The notes beneath the pieces are model-generated. The model saw only the letters and a list, made by a program, of their open reading frames with translations, made no database searches and was not told the origin of the DNA. Both the position numbers and the translations under genes were made by a program. A DNA stretch of 32,477 nucleotides, taken from Botryllus schlosseri (taxonomy: Eukaryota; Chordata; Ascidiacea; Stolidobranchia; Styelidae). Of this stretch, positions 12,501 through 24,500 are shown piece after piece (position 1 is the first letter of the stretch; each line of letters begins with the position of its first letter). The stretch covers positions 1 through 32,477 of the forward strand of contig ATSW01009243.1 in assembly GCA_000444245.1 (NCBI GenBank), given 5' to 3'.

Positions 12501-15500
12501 GCTCGATTAAGCTTGCAAAGCGCAACGCGCGTGCGCGCGGAAGACGGCCGTGTAATCTATCACGGATCTCGCCGACCGGCCTTTGGTATTCCGACGAAAA
12601 TTGACTTGGAAGGTATTTTAATGTTGCGCTACATGAGGAGTGATGTAATTCATTGCGGAACGGAGGGAATGCCGTCACCCGGCCGCGGACGAGGGCACAG
12701 GAAGCGGAGGAAATTCCAGAACGCCGTCGGCGTAACACACGAACAGCGAATCGCGTCAAGCCGGTCAATATCGCGCGATGGTTCGTATCCAATCGATTGA
12801 GAGTGAAAACAGTTACAGTGTTACAATTAGAGCTCGACCGATAATAATCGGTTCGCCGATACCATCAAGTCGATACCACAATTAGGAAATTCAATCGTAT
12901 AGTTATAAAACTAACATGAAATATGCAATCACTTTCAGTATAATTAAACGCAAGACTTGATTAAACTACGTTTTTGACCACACAGTCTGGATAGGAATAT
13001 ACAGCAATGTCCGCTACTAACCTTTTCACCCCAGTGATATCTAGCCTGCGCGCATTCATCGGTAACACCAAAACAAAAGCACTCAGTGCATCCTTTTGGG
13101 TTGTCGGCTTGCATAGAAAACGATTTCGGCTCACAGCTGTCGCATTTCAGCCCGGCGACATTGTCTCTGCACCGGCACTGGCCTTCGTAATCGCACGCGC
13201 ATGCGTCGTCGTCACACGATGACGTCACAGTCCCTGAAGCGTGACAATCGCAAGAGGAACATTCCGGGAAACGGTGGAATCCGTCACTGTAATGACAAGC
13301 GAGTTAATATTCTCGTAAATCGGATGACAAAACCAGCGGTGGTCAAAGTGGTCATCGTTGTACTAGTCATCTTAGATACTCAATTAGAAGTGGGAGCAAC
13401 GTCGAAAATTTCTACTCAGGAACAAGTCGAAAAAGCTATTTCTAAGTAAGTAAAAAAGCAAGTATTCTATGCCTGGTTTTGTCTAAAAATCTAAAAACTG
13501 TGACGTAGAAGTAGAAGCAATAAAAGATCATAACGACTTGAGCAAATAATGAAAGTACGCAAAGACTACTCGGGTTCTTCGAAAAAAATAAAAATAAAAA
13601 ACTTCCTACCTGCCAACCTGTGGGCGAAACTATGCTTATTACCTGCACTGGTCACATTGCTTTCCATCGTATCCATCTTTACATTGGCACATTCCCGTCA
13701 TTAACCCACACTGGGTAGCTTTGGAGCCATGCAAGTGACACGAGCACTCCTAAGAGACAATAAGAAACATATAAACACACATATATATATATGTCTACTG
13801 CATAAAATGTGACAGAGGCTTCAACCATACCTTACACCCTAATTCCGAGTCCCAGCCATACGAACCGGATTCGCATTCCCCACATCGATATCCAGTAGTC
13901 AGACTCGGACATACGCAAGTGCCGTTTGCGGGATCGCAAACGCCGTTAGTGTGCGGACATTGACATTTTCGGCATCCTGATTTTCCGAAACCGTAATATC
14001 CTGGTAGACATCGGTCGCATTTCATTCCAGTTATTCCCGGTCGGCAGCTGCAGCGTCCAGATATATCGCATCCGGTAGAAGTAGACCCGACCTCGTCACA
14101 TCCGCATAAGACGCATGCTTTCGCATTGCGATCAAGATAATGATCAGGCTAGTGAAAGTTATATAGATGTCGTCAATGGTCAGTAACGAAGTATTTCTAC
14201 TTTTACAGGCTACTCAAGTTCGTTTGCCTGCTTGCTCATGCTCAATTGGATAAGTCTTTGACTACTTCTACTTGAAGAGTTTTTTAGGCAAATATACTTG
14301 CTATTGAGAATTTAGATTTGAAAAAGAGGAAAGTAGTTGTGGGATATGTTGGCACCACTTTTATGGATGGATTTCGTCACAAAAGCCGTGTGAAATAGCC
14401 CTTGTATCACGGTAATGAAATGTATTTTTGAATATCCTGCTTATTTATAGTGTCATTAGCCATTTCTGTTAATTTCGGAATTTTGAAAGTAGCAATCTTC
14501 GAAAAACTGTTAAAAATATGCGATCTCCCCACCAAATCTACTTTTTTTAAACTACGACTTACTCGAGTACACTCGGGGCCTTTCAATTTATACTTCCACT
14601 TGAACTAGTTTTGACACACTGTGTAAATTATTACGTCTACTTCAATTTGAGTCTACTACTTCGACCACCTCTTCATAAAATACAGAATACGTTATAAATA
14701 CAGTCTACTATTGCAGCTTACCTCGCACTGGTCACAGCGGAGCCCGCGAACATTTGATCGACAGGAACATTGACCCGTTACTGGGTTACAATTGCGGTAG
14801 ACAGAACCGTACGTGTCGCATGAGCAACGCCTGCAGTTCTTCGCAGTGATGGCATCGCCGTAGTATCCTATCGAAATACGAACATTGCGCGAACAAGATC
14901 TCAAATCGCACGCAGAGTTCAAGTACCGATAGCGCAATGCTGGCAATGCGATCCGGAGCTGTTTTCTTCGCAACTCAAACACAGTCCAGTCAGCGCGTCG
15001 CAGCGATCCGAATTGCCGTTGCATTCGCATTTGCGACATACTTCACCGGGTACTGTGGGGTCGCCGTAGAAACCGGGAGAGCATCTGTAATATGGGGGCA
15101 AATCAAAGGTGGTCAGCAACGTAGTATACTTCTACTTTTCAGAGTAATCAATTATTTTTTTGCTTGCTTGTACTGCTCACTCGAAAGGTTGTTTTTGAAT
15201 GTTACACTACAACTTTAACATTTTGATTTTGAATAGTATGAAGAAGATGGCATCGCTTTTATGAGTAAAAGTCCGTTATATAGTTCCCATATCACGGAAA
15301 CCCACTATGTTTTCCAAGATTCTACTAATTCGTAGTGTTATGGTCATTTTCGTTGGTCGCTAAGATGCATCTTACAATGCAATTGCTACCTCCACTTGTA
15401 ATTGATTATACATTCATGACATCAACTTCTACGCGAGTAGGAACGCAGACTACTCCGACCACCTCTGCGGCAAATGCAATTAAATAGCTACATAACTGAA

Positions 15501-18500
15501 AAGGTTGTGTTCTAACCGTTCACATCGCTGGCCGCTGAAGCCTTCCGGGCAGCTTTGACACACAGTGACGCTATCCAGCACGTCGAACACACAGGTCGGG
15601 CTGAAGTTATTTGACGAGACGGTTAGCGGACAAGCGCATCTGAAAGTTTAAAAAAAGTGATAATATGTAGTGGAGTCACGCGGGAGCAGATTTGCAATTG
15701 TACAATTGTACATAGTACACGTTTGCTGCTAAGCAGATGAAGTAACGGCCCATCCTTGGGTACAAGTTGACCATCTCCGCTATTCAATGTCTGCGAGCAT
15801 ATCAATTGTAATCAGGTTACATGCACTGCACATTGCACAATGCACAATTTGCGCATCGCATAAATTACATTACACGACAAGATGAGAGTTCTCTCTTGTT
15901 GGATCAAAAGAAGAAGTGTAAATGAGAATGACATACCGTTGACAATCTCCAGCGGCGTCCTTGAAATACCCAGGCAAGCACCATTCGCAGTTCCTTCCGA
16001 TCGAGCTATTCTGGCAATGCTGCAGAGGATATGGCGGTTAATACCATTGGTACATCCGTACCAGATCGCACCGTACCTCGCACACACCCGTTTCCAAGTC
16101 ACACGTTCGAGATTTTCCGTTACATTGGCATTCCGCGCAGCGTTTTCCTTTCCTACGTTTGAAAAGTATTATAGTTGTCACCTCAGTCAAACTACAAATC
16201 GCGGGCTACTTACCGGTAGAATCCAGGCGCGCAGTCTTCGCACGACAAACCGTAGAAACCCAACGGGCAGCGACAGTTCTCCACTGATGTCACAAGAGCG
16301 CCGTCACCGTCTGGTGTCGCTGTGTCCATTTCCACGTCTCGAATTCTGGGAGACATAATTCTGGCCTAACGAGTCCGCCAAATCACTTCTGAATTTAATC
16401 ATACCGAAACAAGGCCCGCCCTTCGTGATTATATGGAGCCCTTATGAGCAGCCGGTGTAGGCGCGATAAAACCTTGAGTAATTGAGTCTTCGTCGCTGGC
16501 GATCGCGTGTTAGCCTCAACCCAGCCCGTATCTTCTTTCAAAGTCACAGTGAACGCAGTACTGACAAACGGCTCGACTTGCGTGCTAGCGGAAAACTCCA
16601 GCACCAATTCCTCTCCCTATAACGGTCATATGTTACTTACGAAGTATCAGGGTGCAATGACACCGCGGACGCACCTCCAATATGACGTCAACCTCGTTAA
16701 AAAATGCCGATTCGTAGTCCAAGAGCGGAAGTTCATAGTAGATTTTGTACCGAATATCGCCGCCGTAGGAGGATAACTTGTTGCCTAAAATGTAAGGATT
16801 GCAATGACAAACTCACATCACATAGCCGCGTGTACATCACGAAATTTGAGATTAAAGAGTTGGAGCAAATCTTGTTTGCAATTGGATAGTTCCTAAATCC
16901 CAAACTCATGCTGTTATTGAATTAGATCCGCGCAAAGTCTATTCAATTGCACATAATTTAGACGTGTTTACTTGCCTAGATAAGAATCGGGCGCAGACCA
17001 GTAGTAAACCTCATTCCCGATATTGTCGGTGGCATTGCCGTGTTCTATATAGGGCTCGTTCAGAGTTTGGTCGTACAGCGGTGTCGTTTTATGCGCACCG
17101 TATCTGTCCGAAACGTCCCATCCTTGCGAAGCAGTTAGGACTTTCCTGTGAACACACGAAATACCTTAACATATGTACACCATAATTCGTGTTGCCTACA
17201 TACAAAATTCGTTTAACGCACTATATAATATACTCGCCACATATTGTTCGAAGAATGGAATGCAAGCAAAACGTGTGCTCATTCGCGTATTGTTGCAGAC
17301 TCAAAGTCTCGGCATGTACCTGAATAAGCTGGCCGAAGCGCAGTTCATTGACATTCCGGAGCAATAACACTCGGAACAGCCTTTGTCCGAGCTTCTGGTA
17401 AGATCGTAAAACCCGCTTTTACATTCGTCACAATGGACTCCCATTACGTTCTCCTACAAATTACGCAGCAGGGTTGTTTAAATGTCTTTGCCCTCTGCCT
17501 TAGATTGTTTACTGACCTTACAAATGCAATCTCCGAGACAAGGATCGCTGTTGACGCTCCCGGCTACATTGCACGGACACGGTTTGCAATTTGGGAATCC
17601 AGTGAATCCGAACTCACATCTATAAGAGAGAAAGCTGACGTATAACGAGTCGGTACGTATCAGTGTAGTCATCATAGCGATATTAGATTTGAGTACTCTA
17701 ATTTCTATATAAAGTATTAAAGTATTAATTGTAGTGATTCGAGCCGATAGTATAGTAAGGGACAATTTTTCCGACTGCTGAAAGTATACGCCCCTTTCCA
17801 CTAAGAAATATTTTATCAAAGATAGTATAGTTTCGATGCAATTTCCCAGTATGAAAGCCTTGAGACCTCAAGTGATCGAATCACAGCATCCAAACATGTA
17901 GTACCAAGCTACTTTCGTTAGCGGGAATAACATTTTCATGAACTCGCAATCAAGCTACAGCATTGCCATAGAGTGGAATGAAATAGGCGTCGTCGAACAA
18001 ATACAAAATTGTCCTTATATGAGGTAGTACTGGCATTTTTTTTTATCCCATAAAAGATTCAACTGTGAACTTAACACGTCATCTAGATGCTCTATTGACG
18101 TCATATTGGGGAATACTCGAATACTCATCTTGACTAGAATGCTCATACTCAATTCGGAATCGAATCACTCAGATACCGGATTTTGCCCGTCCGTGGTTAC
18201 TATATGCTGCTATAGTTTACAAACATACTGATCGCAATTGGCTCCAGCGAATCCATCTTTGCAAAAACAGTCTCCCGGATGCATCGTCCCGCTATTTCTC
18301 CCGTCCTCCAACGATTTCATGCACATCACCACGCCGTCCTGTGTGGCCCGACTGCCAAGACGGTTGCAAACGCACCGCTGACAGGGAAACCGCCCGTTCG
18401 GGTCGACATCGGCCGGACGGAAATAGCCGTCCATGCAACTTGAAAATGCGCGAATATTTAGAAGTGTGGTCTTCCCAATGAGAAAGGTGTGTGCAAGGTG

Positions 18501-21500
18501 CGAAGTCCAGGTAGCAATTGTTGGTACTCAATTAGAAGTTGAAATGACGCTGTAAATTTCTACTCAATTACAAGTACAAGTACAAGAAATGTCAAAACTA
18601 CTTCAAGTGGAAGCAGAAAATTGAGGTCTTGAAAGTACTCAAGATAGTTTCCAAAAGCTGATTTGTAGAAGTTGACGCGTACTTCTTAGCAGTTAATCGG
18701 ATTTTATTCCTCCGGAAATTGCAAAGTGCATTTTAGCGAATACCGACACTAGAAATAAGTGTAGTCTTCGAAAATGTATTCACATACCGTGATACAGGGC
18801 TATTTCACGCGGTCCATATAACAATTTCACTCACACAAATGATGCAAACTTATCCCCAAACGACTTTCTACTTTATCAAATCAAAGGTGTAAGATCTAAG
18901 TAGTTGTTCCTTAAAATGTATTCAAGTAGTAGTGGGAGTATTATAAAACTATAACGAATTGTGTCCAGTACACTCCAGTTCAGTCCAAGTATGCAAATTC
19001 TGGTTGAGTACTCCGAAAAATTAGTAGTACTTCGTTACCGCCCACCCCAGCTTTAACCAGACACAAATCATGATGTTTTCAATGATATGAGCTCAAAATA
19101 TTTGGGTTATCAAATACCTACGCCCGAAACATGGGAATCAAACTTCTGGCGTGTTTGTACCAGTCAAATGCACAATTTTCCTTTATTCACCTTTCGCAAT
19201 TGACGCCTGTTGTATAATCACGGCACCCAACGCAAACCCCACCGCCTATCCTCATCCCTCTCCGGTTCAGGCTCCCTTTTCGTCGCTCCACGTTTTCGTC
19301 ATAGTAGCAAGACGATGCGTGTCCGTGACAATTGCATTCTGAGAACAAGCAGCCCTTCCAGAGCTACCGGAAGATCGCAACCACAGCAACAACTCTCACC
19401 TTCACACTCAAAGCCGGCGTTTCCCGGTCTCCAGCGATGTTGATTATACATCGGAAGACACTGCTCACAGTTGTCGCCGGTCGTCTGGTGCTCGCATTTA
19501 CACACGAATTTCTAAACCGACAAATATGAAACTAAGTTTGAGTTTGAATGGTTGGAACAGAATGGGATGACTCACTCCGTCGAGAGGATTTGATGGGCAG
19601 TCGTGGGCGTGCCCGTGGCAAATACACATCCCGCCGATGCTGATGTCTTTGACGGAGTAAAAATACTGAAAAAATGTAATTTTTGAAAATTTCATCAACT
19701 GACTCTATTCAATTTTTCAACTCAACTATCAATTCAATCAAACTAGTTGACCAATGTGAAGATTCTAATAAATTGTTGATATTTGCTGCATTAAACAAAT
19801 GTTGCTCATAAAATTGGATGTGCAACGTATACGTAGCTCGTGCACTGCCAAACGTATATTGTACATGTACATGTGCAATACAGTTATTGCATCGAAGACT
19901 GTATCGACCCAATACACTTTTCCCCTGCACAGCATCGTGTCTGAATGCGGCGTTNATCATTGAGCGTATACTCAACCGTGTTAAGATGTTATCTGCATGT
20001 CAATTTTAGGACTACGTTCAATCCAACTGGTCCTTATTTTCCGGAACGGAAAAAGATAGCATTAATGACACCATCGTCCTAACGGTTTAAACGGAACTCT
20101 AATTTTACTATTCCACGAAGTGTAACCGTAAACCTATTTATGGAACAAAAAACAACCTTATTTAAAATGGACTAATCGACAACTCATCTGAAATCCGTTT
20201 ACGATCAAGGTCCAGCTCAACGGCAGTCCGAAATTACAGCGTTGCCGAAAGTTCAAAATAAAATGGCCGTTGCCTACCCGGCTACAAACCGCCGAGATTC
20301 GAACGCACATTGCAGCGGTAAAGATTAGTCGAATTATCGGCGTTCTTCCGTCTCAAACCATATACTTTCGCCGCGAACGGTGGAAATTATGCGAAACCCG
20401 AGTGTCGGCGCATTATTTACTCCGGGTAAATGCGTGAGAACGGCCGATACCGTAAAGTAAAAAACCTCAATCAGCCATGCTAATAAGACGGTAGTAAGAA
20501 TGGGATTATGGCGCTGTTGGAGTGTATTTTCAAACTCAGGTGATGATTAAAACGTTAATCATGTCTTTAACGAAATTATCGATCCTAAACCACGCATCTT
20601 CTCCCACGGTGGCGAGACGATGGTATTGACCGGCTTAGTTTATCTGGAAAACAATTCTAACAACAATTCCATTACCGGTCCCTAAAAAATTATTCGTCAC
20701 CAATTTACATATGCTGCCATGCTCGGACGTATAGGTCAATACCGGCAAGTCTTGGAATGTTGCATTTATTTTAGTGTTAAATTATGTAATACAATTTCAT
20801 TCGTAACAATAACAAATAACTTGCTACCATAAAAGGTTACGATTTTGTGAATATTAAAGATTTAAATTCGTGGAAGGTCCGAGTCAATTAAAAACCAACA
20901 GAAAATACAGAACCCCGCAAGTCAAGCTCTGTGTATCATTACAACATTAAATTAATTTCGCGATTTGGTAATTACCGAAATAAAAAACGAAATTTAAGTG
21001 CAAAAATAACTTTTTGGCAGTAAGTAAATAATAATAATAACATAAGCAACAAAGATTATCACTGGCATCAAATTTTGGTACCATCACGGCCAGCGGAAGT
21101 ACACAAATGTTTGGAATTTATACATTCGAAATGTTCACAAATTGGCCCGACGACAAGTCTGTCACGTCCGCGGTTTTCAATGAAACAACAGATCATCGGT
21201 GTGTTGCGGCGATTAATACGTGAACCCGCATTGACACGCGCCGGCGTAACGTAGACAGTCAAGTATTTTAGTCACAATATCCGGCAGAAGTACGCTTCCT
21301 TCAGGAACGGTGGAGACACGGAGAAGTCTGGAGCCTAAACTCAACAACACCAACGCCGCTGATCCGGCCTAAAACCTACCGATCATTTGCGGATTAGTCT
21401 CCCAACACTCGGAATGTTTCGCCACGAATCCGCCGGGTCTTAACCCGTGCATCTCGAGACAACAAATACAAAGGGAAACGCGCGGTAAACACGGACGAAA

Positions 21501-24500
21501 AACAGGAACATGTCAATCCGTACGATCGTGGCAATCGGAAACTTTCAAATTTCTCGAAGGTACCTTCCGAGATTCTGGGTGATTATGTACTTACGACAAG
21601 CGACATCCACTATACCAGCACGCGCTAATTAATGTCACAAATCTCGGCGTGCATAGAAACCAAGTAAATAACACTTACGTGTTCTCTATCAAAACGAGAA
21701 GACACGCCGCACTGGCACACGCGCCTCGCTAATAACATCCTACGATCCCTGAAAGACAGCGCTCGTCCGAGGCTTGCATATCGTCCGCGGTTATTAAATC
21801 CAAATATACCAGTGGAATGAGACGCAGAAATATCGAATGATATCTCCGGTGCCGAAGTAGGAAATAACCCGGGATTCCGGCTATAGGACGGTATCCGGAA
21901 CCGGGAACTTTCGACAAAAGGTGCGTGATGATAATAAAAGTGATTACGATCGTTACTGCGTCCTGGACGTCCCTCAGCCATAGTCAACCACAGTATACAA
22001 AAAACGAAGGTAGTTTTGTAACAATATATCCTTGTCATGTTCGGTGATGAACTGAGTCCCCGCGCCCATATATGCACCCGTATCGTGTGCGCGATTCAGG
22101 CTTTAGCGGTGTGTGTTCATGAATATGATTGGTTGTAAAGCTGACCACGGAGCGACGTGAATAGGTAGGTGCTAATCCAGTATCATATTTCAATAGATCA
22201 CAGAAGTCACTCCATTCACAAACACGTATAACAATTTAAAATCTGGAAATGAGGAATGTATGAAGGTTAGTGAGATACACACTTGTATTCATAGCTACCG
22301 CACAACAAACATGACCCTTCGGCTGTAATATCGTTCTCATTCCGAAAATGACCCCAAAACCGATTAACATGTACGCATGAAGACGTACGAGTTCCACAAT
22401 GACGACACACTTCAAACTGCGATAAATCCTCCCACGTCGACAGACGTATTATTATAATTAGTACAGGATTCCACATACTTCTATCCTATATTATTCAGAC
22501 GTGAATACATTATACCTAATGATGTAATATAAGCGGCCGCAATGAACCAGCGTAATCTGCAATAATGTACCCACTTATCTACCTATGCGCTGAAATGATA
22601 CTGTAAAGACAACAGCTTTATTTAAAGGTCTCTTTGCTCTAATCCTATTAGTCTCAATTTGATATTGTTTAGGCCAACGATGTAATAAAAAATAAAAACA
22701 TTAAGCCAAGCAAACAAATAGCAAAGCCAACTTATGCAAATATTCTCTCTTCTTTCTCTCTCTCGTCCTCTGAAATAGCCATTCGAGTGTATGAATACCA
22801 CCATGTTGATACTTTTCCACCTATTAAACATCTCATACTGCATATTAGTCAAGGTCGTGACCTGTCACTACAAGACTTTGCTTCCGGCCTGGTGCGGTGG
22901 CCGTTTAGACGCTAATAGCCTTGATGTAGTCGGTGCACGTCACAAATTAACGGTTCGCACCGCTGATCAACACCAGAAAATAGGCGGATGCATCTGGATA
23001 AATGCGTCGTATTTATCAGTCGATCCGACCTACACCTAATTCGCCTATAACTTAATGCGTCGCAATAATACGTTGCGATATTTTACGACCCGCGCAAACG
23101 CCGTGAGACGAAAGCAGTGGAAAGGCGTATGAAATAACAGAAAAAGATTTCGCGGAACTATCGACTTGATCCGATCGTTTAGGTGGACGGGTGCCTATTT
23201 TAACGAGCGCCCTTTTCCGTAAATTCTTTGTCATCCGCCAATTAACTCCACCGGGCGACATGCGACCAGACGTGGAACTACACAGCGTATACATCACCAT
23301 ATCATGCAGTTATGCTTTAAACGCCAATGTCCACGGCAATCAACCGATTACCTGGATGTTTTATGTTATCTTATGTTTTTCAAAGAGACACGACATGAAA
23401 TCGGTCCCACCCGAGTCGATTTAGATTCACCCTGCGGTGAGATCTGACAACCGATGACAGCAACAGTACAGGAAACGTTGGAGCTCTTTACGCAACCACC
23501 CACGCCTATCGGTACACGCCTGCACCAACGAAATCAAACAGTTTATTCGCCCCGGTGTCTCTGATATTATCTTCCGCACACAGTGCATATGTACAGTTGT
23601 ACACAAACTTATTGTGGGAGGTATCGAAACTGCAAACATTTACAGCGACGCAAGCCGAGTACGTTCAACGCGCCTTCATTTTGCTGGTCGTATTAGACTT
23701 GGAATCAATATTTTGAGTTCACGACAGGCCATTCCGGTATTAACACCGGCCGTCCGACATCATATTTTGCGGTGGAAGACAATGCGATTTGAGAGGAAAC
23801 AGTCTAAAACCAATCGACAGTGACTCAATGGTACACATAAACGCGGTCCGGGCATGACAATTCGTAAGAAGTGTTATAGTTGCACAGCACGTGATAATCT
23901 GATAATATTCTATGGACGAAAACGCGCGCCAGGACGGGATTCCGCTTGTTTTAAGGAACGATTAGCACGTTTTACAGCAGATTAAATCACCAGATCCGGA
24001 TAATTCGACTGATCCACTTGCCAAACCAACGCACTCCAAGTATATAACGGCACGGCCTGAGTCACGCCGTGCGCAGAGTCTATTTCCCGTGATGGGAAAT
24101 GTATAAACGCGAAAATACTCAATTGGATTTATTTCACCCCTAATAACGTCGACTACAAACACTGGGAAACGTAAACCAAACAATGTCCGGCAATGCAATG
24201 ATTCATCGAGCCATATAAGATATATAGCATTCAAGCATATTCCCGCACCGCTAATTTTACTGGACATAACCCTTCGCACGCATCAGAAACTGAACGAACC
24301 GAACGGAATAGAATTATTTCTCATAAGTATCTTAAAAAATCTGTATTATTGAGCTGCCTATGCTCACCAAATTGGAATGGGCACCTAACGTATTCGCTAT
24401 TGGAACTATGCGCCTCATACTAATCCCTGCAATCTCCCGGCTCATCTGCAGTACCTTAGACAAAATCGCCATAACCACCTGTCGAGTCTGACATAATAAA

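Noticed and set aside
13770-13800. Short AC/AT dinucleotide run
   Set aside because: Too short and irregular to list as a separate microsatellite.
15882-16358. 158-codon plus-strand open frame
   Set aside because: It is the complement of laminin exons 12-14 and their introns; the minus strand carries the conserved EGF cysteines.
19850-19885. Imperfect palindrome around tacatgtacatgt that might be a hairpin RNA
   Set aside because: Short, AT-rich and without a stable extended stem; no reason to call an RNA gene.
20285-20300. Minus-strand gttcgaatc as a tRNA T-loop
   Set aside because: The stem has mismatches and there is no D-arm or acceptor stem.
21068-21262. Cysteine-containing 64-codon minus-strand frame overlapping the end of the nested gene
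   Set aside because: It is out of phase with the exon 3 acceptor and overlaps the end of the phase-consistent frame; more likely 3' untranslated sequence.
22075-22077. Earlier in-frame start (GTG) for the nested precursor
   Set aside because: Not an ATG, and it would put 13 non-hydrophobic residues before the signal peptide; the ATG at 22038 fits a secretory start.
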